This document shows positions 44,536 to 56,500 of a stretch of DNA of 64,000 nucleotides, in pieces (the first letter of the stretch is position 1; the number at the start of each line of letters is the position of its first letter). The notes under the pieces were generated by a model. That model was not told where the DNA came from. It made no database searches and worked only from the letters and a program-made list of their open reading frames with translations. The DNA comes from UBA5072 sp963822145 (lineage in GTDB: Bacteria > Bacteroidota > Bacteroidia > Bacteroidales > UBA10428): NCBI GenBank assembly GCA_963822145.1, contig CAWGGG010000003.1:141010-205009 (forward strand). The letters are read 5' to 3'. The position numbers and the translations under genes were made by a program.

Positions 44536-47500
44536 ATGAACAGAAGTTATTCTTTAAGGAGTTTGCTGATTATATTTGCTTTCCTTAGTAGCTGTTTATT
44601 AGGATTTGCACAGGATCAGCAATTTATTGCAATTGATCCCCAGGCTTTACAAATTGACTTATCACAAATCCAGACTGATAAGACAGGGCAGATTCAGAAG
44701 CTGTCGTCAGCTTTGAATCAAATAAATTCGGCTTATAAAAGAGGAGAAAGCGTTTCCGAATTTATTGACAGGATACCGCTTCAGTCTGTTGGCGACAGGA
44801 TTGTCGTAACGATCCTCCCGGAACAAAAGGGTAGGGCTTCACAGGTGGATGAATCCAGGCTGAAGCAATTTGGCGCAGTAATACAATCAAAATCAAGAAG
44901 CTCCCTCAGGGTTGAAATACCGGTTGGTCAGCTGCAAAATGTTGCTGAAAATGTTGCCGGTATCGGAATGATTTCCGAGCCCATCAAACCCCATGAAGAT
45001 GCTATTACCAGTGAAGGAGTGGCTGCAATGAATGCTGAAAGCTGGCATGCATCGGGTAATTATGGAAATGGTGTGAAAGTAGCCGTTATCGATGGCGGTT
45101 TTATTAATCTAAGTGCAGCACAAACGGCTGGCGATATACCTTCCAGTTATAGCGCCCAGGATTTTACAGGAAGTGGGCTTGAAGCAGGGACACTCCATGG
45201 AACAGCAGTTGCCGAAGCCGTTTATGATATTGCACCGCAGGCTGAATTATATTTATATAGAATTTCAGATCTCACTGACTTTGAAAACGCCGTCGATGCC
45301 TGTATTGCCAATGGAGTGCATGTTGTAAATCATTCCATGGCCTGGTTTAACGTAGGGGGTTATTATAATGGTACTGGCCTGGTTTGTGACATAGTTGACC
45401 AGGGAATTTCCGCTGGACTGTTATGGGTCAATTCTGCTGGCAATTCTGCACTTGATCATTTCAGGGCTACTTTTATAGATAATGGTTCCGGTTATCACAA
45501 TTTCAGTGGTACAGGAGGAAATGTAAATCTGATCGGACCTGATCCCACTCATGTTTATATACACGGACCGGGAGAGGTCATCCAGATTGTTATGAACTGG
45601 AACAATTATCCTACAACAACAGAAGATTATGACCTGTACCTGTTCCGATGGAACGGAAGTACATGGACACAGGTTGCAAGCAGTACTATTAAACAGTCCT
45701 CCTCTGTCGCACCTGAGGAATACATTTCTTACGTCAATACTATTACCAATGGCATGTATGGTATAGTAGTAAAAAGGTTTTCAGCCGCAACCAATGTTGA
45801 TTTTACCTTGTTCAGCCTTGGCAATGGCTTTGGATATCACACCGAAGCGAGCAGCCTGGCCGACCCGGCATCAGTTTCCGACGTGATTACGGTGGGTGCT
45901 ATCGACCAACTCAATTATGCCTCCGGTCCTCAGGAATCTTTCAGTTCGCAGGGACCAACAACCGACGGCCGCATTAAACCCGATGTTGCCGCTCCTGATA
46001 ATTGCAATAGTTTTGCCTATGGGTACTGGCTTGGCACTTCTCTTTCATCTCCGCATACGGCAGGCATCTGTGCATTGATTCGTTCCGCTAATCCTGCATT
46101 CAATGCGGTTGATATCAGGAACTACCTTTATACAAGTTCTGTACAGGATATGGGCGATCCCGGAAAAGACAATATTTACGGCTGGGGTAAAATCCAGTTG
46201 CCTGGACCTGCAACGATTACTGTAACCACTCCCAATGGTGGAGAAACCTGGCAGGCGGGCACCAACCAGAACATTACCTGGTCATCTTCCGGCACAAGCG
46301 GTAATGTGCGTATCGAATACTCTACCAATGGTGGAACGGACTGGACAGAAATAACAGCCAGTGCACCTGACGCAGGAACTTATTCCTGGACAGTCCCCAA
46401 TGAAGCCTACGCTAACTGTCGGGTAAGGATTAGTGATACAGATGGGAATCCTGTGGATGAAAGTGATGGCGTATTTGTAATACTGCCTGCTGCCTTGATG
46501 GGGGAATACCAGGCTGATGGAAATACCAGGGGTTTGTGGCATATGAATGAACCCGGCGGAACCGTTGCTTATGATTTCAGCGGTAATGGTAACCATGGAC
46601 ATTATGATAATAATCCGGACATTGCTGCAGGAATCTATGGAAATTGCAGAATACTGGACGAAATCGCAGATAATGTAATTATTGACAACATAACTAGCTT
46701 TCAATTCGGTCATCAGTCCTTCACAGTTGAGGCATGGATAAAATGCGACTTTGGAAATCCTGCTAACGGGATTGTTAATACCGACGGTTACGGACTTCAC
46801 ATCAATGGCAATGGTACGGTTGTATTTATGGTCACAGACGCTAACTCGTCAAGTTTCAGTGTTACCAGTACATCCGCCCTTAATGACGGCTCCTGGCACC
46901 ATGTTGCAGGGGTCAGGAATGGAGATTTGATCAGCATATTCATCGATGGGTTGCCTGAAAGCTCTTTTACACTTGAAAACGAATTTGAATTGCGGTCAGG
47001 TGGGATACTTGATTTTGTACCCTGGTCGGATGATACTCCCTATGATTTTTATATTGATGAAGTGCGTATCTCCGATAAAGCCCGCACGCCGGATGAGTTT
47101 AACCTCAATCCGGGAATCCGGGTTATTACCCCCAACGGAGGCGAAACCTGGCAGGCCGGAACGGAACAGACTATATTCTGGAATTCAGTTGGCACCAGTG
47201 GTAATGTGACTCTTGAATTCTCCAGGAACAATGGAGTTGGCTGGGCGACTATCGAGGCCGGCACACCTGATGATGGCTCCTATTCATGGTCTGTTCCCAA
47301 TGAACCCTGTACCGAATGCCTCATCAGGATTGCCGATACCGATGGGGATCCGTCAGACGTAAGTGACGGCGTATTTACCATTCTGGATCAGAATATACCT
47401 GTTGCCGCAAATGCATATGTTGGATCCATGCATAATATTAATAACAACAGCAGCGAAAATTATGGCATAGAACTCTACGTGAATGTTGCGGATCCGCAGG

Positions 47501-50500
47501 GACTTGAAACTATTGCTTCAGTAGTGGTAACCTCTCCGACCGGTGCGACTTATAGCTTGTATGATGACGGGCAAAACTCAGACAACGGGCCCAACGATGG
47601 CAGATATGCTGTTCATATCTGGAATTTTTCCGAGGCCCCTCCTACAGGTATCTATACCTTCACCATATTGGATAATAACGGGAATTCAGCCGTTACAACA
47701 GATGTTCTGAGTATGGTAATTGATGTACCAAGGAATACGCTTCCTTTGCACAATGCCGTAGTGAATGCAGCGGCGCCAACATTTTCCTGGGATGGCGTTT
47801 CGGGGGCTATCAATTACTCTATTGGTGTCCATGATATGCAGCATAACAATGTCTGGAGTCAGAATGACATCAACGCAACATCAATAGTTTACAATGACAA
47901 CCTCTCTGGTTCGTCCCTGGTCGAGGGACAGATGTATCAGTGGCAGGTATCAACCCAGATAGAAGATGGAAGAAGCTGGCATGAATGGTCCTGTTTTATT
48001 TACTCAACCAATGCCAATGATCCGGTTGCAATCAATCCCCAGGTCTTTTCCATGCACAGGGGAGATGACCTTGGTAACGAAGGGTATGGGATAGAACTCT
48101 ATGTAAATGCCAGCGATCCGCAGGGCCCTCAAGATATTGCTTCAGTGACTGTGGTCTCTCCAGGCGGCGCAACATACACACTGTATGATAATGGACAAAA
48201 CGGGGATGACGAAGCCAATAACGGCAGATTCGGGATCCATATCTGGGAATTCAACCAGACTCCTCCCCCCTTGGGCACATATGTTTTCACGGTAACAGAT
48301 CTTGGAGAAAACACCGCCACTGCAAGTGATGTTCTGGACAATACAATTGACTACCCCAGAAACATACACCCTGCAAACAATGAAATAATCAGTGATGCAA
48401 ATCCCATATTCACCTGGGATGCTGTACCAGGTGGATCTGTTTATGGAGTCAGTGTCCGAGATATCAACAACAACCACATATGGGCAGGTGCTGCTTCAAC
48501 CAACTCAATAACCTATAATGGCCCGGCTCTCACCGACGGTACTGCATACCGTTGGAATGTAGGCACATCCAGGGTCAATGATGCCAGCAGCTGGCACGAT
48601 GATGCGACCTTTATATATTCCTCCGATCCTGATAAACCTATCATTTCCTATACCCAGGTTTACTCCATTCATGATCGTTTCACCAATGGCAGTGAACAAT
48701 ACAGACTGGAATTAAATGCGGATGTGCTGGATCCTCAGGGATTAACGGATATCACTGCTGTAACAGTGACTTCTCCGGGAGGTGATGTTTACAGCCTTTA
48801 TGACGATGGACAACACGGTGATGGCGGTGACGGTGATGGCCGGTATTCAAACTATAACCTGCCGCTAACCGGGGCCCCGGCCATTGGCAATTATACATTC
48901 ACCGCCACGGATGGTTTGGGCAATACAGCCACCATATTGGATCCTTTGCAGTATTTTCCCATGGTACCGGAAAATATGGTACCGGCAAATGGAGGATTTG
49001 TGAGCACCCCCACCCCGGTTTATACCTGGGATGCTGTTCCTAATGCGACTTCCTATACAATTGATGTTATGGATGCAAATAACAATAATGTTTGGAATCG
49101 CAATAACATTTCTACCAATTCCATTCAGCATAACATTGACGGAACAGGCACTAACCTGATTGAAGGGCACATTTACCGGTGGCAGTTGCAGGCTTATACC
49201 GATGAAGGAAGAAGCTGGCAGGAATGGCTTACTTTTGTATACTCTGCTGATGGCACCAGTCCAGTTGCAGAAAATCCTTCTGTTCAATCCAGTCATTGGG
49301 GAAGGGATATGCAATACGATAATTATGGACTGGAACTTCGTTTGAACGCTTCAGATCCGCAGGGACTCGGAACTATTGTCTCAGTGACCGTTGATGCACC
49401 AGGTGACGTTGTTTACACACTTTATGATGACGGACAGCACAACGATAACGGAGCCCATGACGGCTATTTCGGAAACAATATCTGGGGTCTCCCTGATGCA
49501 CCGCTCACCGGGGAGTATATTTTCACGGTTACAGATGCTCAGGCCAATACTGTAACCACAAGTGATATACTTGACAATGTAATTGATATTCCAAGAAATA
49601 TTCAACCTGCAAACAATTCACTTGTAAACGATCCAACTCCGACTTTTAGCTGGACTGCTGTTGCTGGAGCTTCAAACTATTCTGTCAATGTACACGATGG
49701 CACCACTCAAGTTTGGTATCGTGATAATATTAATACTGCATCTGTCCAGTACAACGATAACGGATCCGGTCAGGCGCTGACAGATGGCAGGACTTATTAC
49801 TGGAATATTTCAGTTAGATTAGATGATGCAGCCAGCTGGAATGACGAAAATTGTTTTGTTTATTCTACAAATACCAATAATCCCGTAGCTATAAATCCCT
49901 CAGTCCAATCCAGGCATTGGGGAAGGGATGGACAATACGATAACTATGGTCTTGAACTTCGCCTGAATGTTATGGATCCCCAGGGACTTGGGAATATTGC
50001 CTCTGTAATCGTCACCGCTCCGGGTGGTACTTCATATGATTTATATGATGATGGCCAGCATGCTGATAACCAGTCCGGCGACGGCTATTTTGGAAATAAT
50101 GTATGGAATCTCGCTGACCCGCCCGTTACCGGCGAATATATTTTCACTGTTACTAATAAACAGGCTTACACAGCCGGCACAAGTGACATACTTTCCTATG
50201 TCATTGATATCCCAAGAAACATTCAACCGGCAAATAATTCATTTATAACCACTTCAACTCCCGTTATAAGTTGGAATGAAGTACCAGGAGCTACCAATTA
50301 CTGGATAAATGTTCGCGAAGGGAATACCAATGTCTGGTCACGCGGTGGCATTACCGGCACTTCGGTTGCGTACAATGATGATGCAACAGGACAGGCACTT
50401 CAGGAGGGAAAGACCTATTTCCTGCATGTAAACGCAGGTATTGATGATGCCATTAGCTGGCAGGATGAAGTTGCTTTTGTGTATTCCTCAAATCCTGATA

Positions 50501-53500
50501 ATCCGATAGCTGCCAATCCTATGGTGCAGTCCATGCACCGGGGTAATGATTCAGGCGATGAAAGTTATGCCCTGGAAGTGTATCTTGATGTCATGGATCC
50601 TCAGGGATTTGCAGATATTGCCTCTGTGACTGTAACTGCACCAAATAGCGTGGTATACATCCTGTATGATGACGGACAGCATCAGGATGGCCAACCCAAC
50701 GACGGCCGATACGGGAACCATATCTGGGAATTCAACCAGACAGTACCGCCTTTCGGTGAATATGTCTTCACGGTAACAGACCATTCTGGGCATACAGTGT
50801 CTGTAAGCGATAACATGAACAATGTGATTGACTTTCCAAGAAATGTGCATCCGGTAAACAATGAAGTGATCAGTACAGCAAATCCTATTTTCAGCTGGGA
50901 TGCTGTTCCCGGCGTTCCTGACTATGGTGTCAGTGTGCGTGATATCAATAACTTCAACATCTGGTCAGGTAATACTACCAGTAATTCAGTTACCTATAAT
51001 TATAATGGCACCGGACCCTCCCTGACAGAAGGGAGTGTCTATACCTGGAATGTTGGAACGGCTACTGTTGGTGATGCCAGGAGTTGGCATGATGATGTTC
51101 GGTTTGTTTATTCTTCCAATCCCGATAACCCTATTGCCGGCAATCCCCAGGTTCGTTCCATGCACCGGGGCAACGATTCGGGAGACGAGAGTTATGCTTT
51201 GGAATTGTATGTTGATGTGATGGATCCGCAAGGATTTACCGATATTAAATCGGTAACTGTAACTTCACCAGCAAGTGGGGTATACATCCTGTATGATGAC
51301 GGACAGCATCAGGATGGCCAGCCCAATGATGGCCGGTATGGGAACCACATCTGGGAATTCCCTCAGGCGCCTCCCTTAGGGGAATATGTGTTCACAGTTA
51401 CTGATAATGCTGAACATGTAGCAACCGCCAGTGATATGCTGGACCATGTGATTGACTATCCGAGAAATGTTCAACCCGTTAATAATGCAGTGATCATCTC
51501 GGCAAATCCTGTTTTCAGCTGGAATGCTGTTCCTGGAGTTAGTTCCTATTGGCTGACTTTGTTTGATATTAATAATAATACGATATGGAATAGCGATAAC
51601 ATCACCGGTACTTCCGTTCAATACAATGATAACGGAACCGGACCTGCGCTTCAGGAAGGCGTTACCTATCACTGGCAGGTAAACACCGGATTGGATGATG
51701 CCTCAAGCTGGCACGACTGGTCGTACTTCACCTGGTCATCTGATCCTGATAAGCCTATTGTAGGAGATCATGGAATATGGTACAGGCACTATGGTGATGA
51801 TGTGGGCAATGAGTATTTCTATATTGAACTACATGCAAAGGTTGCCGATCCGCAGGGCCTTGGCGACATACAATCCGTAACCCTGACCACACCCGACCTT
51901 GGTGTGATTGCTCTCACCCAAAATACCGGTGATCCTGGCAATTACAACGGTCAATGGTCGTCAAGTCAGGCTCCGCCATTGGGTGCTTATGTGTATACGG
52001 TAACGGATAATTCAGGGCACTTTGCCACTGCGGTTGATTCTTTGAAACAGGCTCAGGACTTTCCGCGCAATATACATCCGGCAAAGGATGCATTTGTTGC
52101 CACAGCTACTCCAACCTTTAGTTGGGATGCTGTAGAGGGCATTAGCGGTTATTCATTGATAGTTATGGATTTGAACAATAACCAGATCTGGTCGAAAAAT
52201 AACTTTATAGGCACTTCAGTTGTATACAATGACGATGGTACCGGACTGGCCCTGACTGAAGGGTCAACCTATCAATGGGAGATAGCAACCTGGGGAGATC
52301 ATTGCGCCACCTGGCACATCATGTCGAGATTCACCTATTCCAGCAACACGGAAAACCCGTTGATCAGTTATGCCAACGTATATTCCATGTATCATGGCAA
52401 TAATGCTGACAGTGAACACCCCGGCATACGGCTTATGGCTGATGTTGCTGATCCCCAGGGATTCTCGGACATTCAGTCGGTAACGGTCACTTCACCTGAC
52501 CAGGTCACTTATATCCTGTATGATGACGGGGCGCATGGTGACATTGGCCCGGGTGATGGCAGATACAGTGCTTATATCTGGGATCTGCCGCAACCAGCTG
52601 CCCCGGGAGAATACATTTTCCGGGCAACCGATAATTCCGGCCATATCGCCAGCCGGACTGACATCCTGGATTATGCCATTGATTACCCCCGTAGCATTAT
52701 TCCTGTTAACAATGGTATTATGTCTCCGGCATCGCCGGTTTTCAGCTGGAATCCGGTTCAGCACGCAGAATCTTATTTTATATATGTGTATGAATCGAAC
52801 GGCTGGGATGTAGTATGGTGGAAATACGGAATTACAGATACAACCGTGGTTTATAATGATAATGGAACCGGCATTCCCCTGACCGAAGGAAAGAGCTATT
52901 TATGGGAAATTTTTGCTCGCGGCTATGATGGCCAAAGTTGGCATGAGGCCTCGCCCTTTATCTATCGTTCCAATACAACTCATACCATTCACGTTGATAT
53001 CAATAATAATTCAGGCACTGAGAATGGGACTCCTGAATATCCCTATAATACCATACAGGAAGGGATAAACGCTTCTATAGGAGGGGATGGGATACTGGTA
53101 CATCCAGGAACCTACTTGGAAAATCTGAACATCAACAACAGGAACATTTCATTGACCTCACTTTATGTGAATTCCGCAGATGAAAATAATATTGCGAACA
53201 CCATCATCGATGGGAATCATGCCGGTACTGCCATACTGGTTCAATCCTGCGAGGTCACTATTGTTGGTTTTACCATCAGAAACGGACAGGCTTCGGCATA
53301 TGGTGCGGGAGGTATCCAGATTGAAAACAGCTCACGTGCTAATATTCATAATTGCAGAATAGCCCAGAATAATGGTATCGGACAGGATGAATGGGGTGCC
53401 GGAGGAATAACCTTCAACAACGGGTACCTCCAGATCATGAATTGTGTCTTCACCGAAAATTACTCCATCAGAGGAGCTTCAGCCTTAAGGGCCGCAAGTG

Positions 53501-56500
53501 GCAGAATCGAAATTCTCAATTCATTATTCGCAAACAATTCAGGCACCATGACTTTCCATTACAATGATGCCACCGGATTCATTTATAACAGTACGATAGC
53601 CCAGAACTCACATGGTTTGGGATTTAATAATTCACCCATCAATCTGCAGAATATTATAGAATGGGGCAACCATTCGAATTGTTGGGGCAATCCGGGCAGC
53701 GTTTCCTATTCCTGCACGGAATACCCCTATTATGGTATTGGTGTTATCCATACAAATCCGGTCTTCATGAATCCCTATACCGGTGACTTCCACCTGCAGC
53801 AAAATTCCCCCTGCATCGATGCCGGAGATCCCAACCCGGCCTACAATGACCCGGATGGCACACGGAATGACATGGGATATTATGGCAGTCCCTCAGGTGC
53901 TTCCTATCCTTATCTCGACGGACCTCCTACCTTGAATACTATAACTGCCAGTCCGGCTTATGTATCCTCCGGTCAGGTGCTGACCATCAACGCCAGCCTA
54001 TTCGATGCCCAGACTCAGGTAAGCTCAGTATCTGCGGATATTGAAAATCCCGACGAGACTGTCATTGCCTCTGTTGCACTTTATGATGACGGAGCTCACA
54101 GCGACAACAATGCCGGAGATGGTGTGTTTGGCAATACGGTCACCTATGCATGGCTATCAGGCCAGCACTATTTCATCGATGTGACAGCATCTGACAATAA
54201 CAGCCATCTTGCCACCATGGATAATGTTGCTGGATTTGATGGCATCAATGCACCGCTCATGGTAGATCTGCCATTTACCCATGAACTGATGAGCATTAAC
54301 GGAACCGGCAATGAATCTGTTTGGAATACAATCGCTCCAGTACCTGTTTCAAAACATCACTGGGGTCCGATCGACAGTCCGGCCGACCTGTCAGCTTCCT
54401 ACAAGGCCTGCTGGAATCTTGACAGTTTGTTCATACTGATCGATGTTACTGATGATTCATTGGATAATGTCCATGGTGTCAATCCTTGGGAAAATGATAA
54501 GATCAGTCTGTACCTGGATATGGACAATTCACGCAGCTCATCCTATGATGCTGACGACTGGGACATGACCATTGTCTGGGAAGGCGGATTCAATCCGAAC
54601 CGTCCGTTTAGCGGATTCAACTATGCACACCATACAAATGCAGCCCGTGATGGTTATCAGCTTGAAATGGCGCTCTCCCTGAAGGATCTGGGCTTCCCCA
54701 TGGCCGATTTGTTGGGATTTGATCTCGACATTATGGACAGGGATGGCGAGGATCCTGGAACTGCATTACTTTTCTGGAATTCCGAGATCAATTTGAATTT
54801 TAATAACCCAGGTTTGAACGGCATTGCCCGATTAATGGATTATCAGGAGAACATGCCGGATCAGATCTTAAAGGTGTTGGATTTTGTTGATTTTCCGGAA
54901 TGTGGCGGCAGTAATGCTGAAATCAAGGTATTGCTTCAAAACGTAGGTACAGCGCTGATCAATGAGTTTGATATAGCCTATTCCATAAACGGGGATACTA
55001 TTTATCCCGCAGAGAAAGTAACCATGCAATACCTACCTGGATTAGCGCATCAATATACCTTTACAACCCATGCCGATTTATCTGTTCCCGGAATATATAC
55101 CTTTAATATATTCACCTTATTGGACAATGGGGATCCGCATGCTAATTTCGGAATGATCGCCGAGAAGACCGTTTTCGGCACTGATCCGGTTTCCGGCTGG
55201 ACTAGCTACGGAACCTGCAACGGCTTACCGGATAACGGCGTCAGATATGTCATGGAAGACAGCCAGGGTAATATCTGGGCTGGAACCTCCACAGGAGGCG
55301 CGGCACGTTTAGATACCGCTTCAGGAACCTGGTCCGTATTTAATTCAGCGAACAGCGGATTTACCAACAATAATGCCATTACCCTGTTTGAGGATCACGA
55401 AAATAAGATCTGGGTGGGACTTGACGGCAGTGATGGAGTTGCTACCACCTTTAACGGGACTTCATGGACCAGCAATAATCCGTCTAACAACCATGTGCTC
55501 ACCATGTTTGAAGACCATGCTGACAACATGTGGTTTGGCACCTGGGGTGAGAACGGCGTCAGAAAATGGGACCGGGCCTCCGATACCTGGACGATCATTA
55601 ATACCCAGAACAGCGGTATTTCCAGCAATGATATGTGGTATGGAGCCATTATGGAGGATGATCAGAACAACATGTGGTTCGGTACTATTGGCATGAATGG
55701 TCCTGCAGGACCCGGTGGACTGGCAAAATTCGACGGTAATAACTGGACTGTTTACAATGCCAGCAACAGCGGGTTGCCAACAAACCTGATCGTGGGTTCT
55801 TTACTGGACAGCAAGGGAAATTTCTGGCTGGCACACGGTTGGGAAAACCGCGGCGTGACCTGGTTCGACGGCAACAACTGGATGAATTATAATACCGGGA
55901 ACAGCGGAATTGCAGGCAATTCAGTAAACAGCATCTTCGAAGACAGCAGTGGCAATCTCTGGTTCGCCACCTGGGGACAGGGAGCCAGCCGATTTGACGG
56001 AAGAACCTGGATCACCTTTAATACTGATAACAGCGCACTGACCAGCAACAACATTAATTCCATCACCGAAGATTCTAATAAAGATATCTGGTTTGCAACC
56101 GCCAACGGACTTTGCAAATACGATGCACCTGATCAGGCCATTAAGGTGATTGATGTGGTTGATTTCCCGAATTGTGGCACCACCGACGCAGCCATAACCG
56201 TCAGATTGCTGAATACAGGATCCATACCCATCACTCAGTTTGATATCACATATTCAATTAACGGAGTCAGCATCAGCCAGCCCGAAACTGCTGTGCTTAC
56301 GTTGCCTCCCGGTGATACGGTTCTGTATACTTTTTCTGCACGTGCTGACCTGTCAGTTACAGGAATGTATACCCTGAATGTAACCACCCTACTGGATGGA
56401 GGAAATCCTGCCGCCAATCAATCCTATATGACCGAAAGAACCGTATTTGGCACAGATCCCCGGGTAGACTGGATTACTTACAGCACCTGCAACGGCTTGC

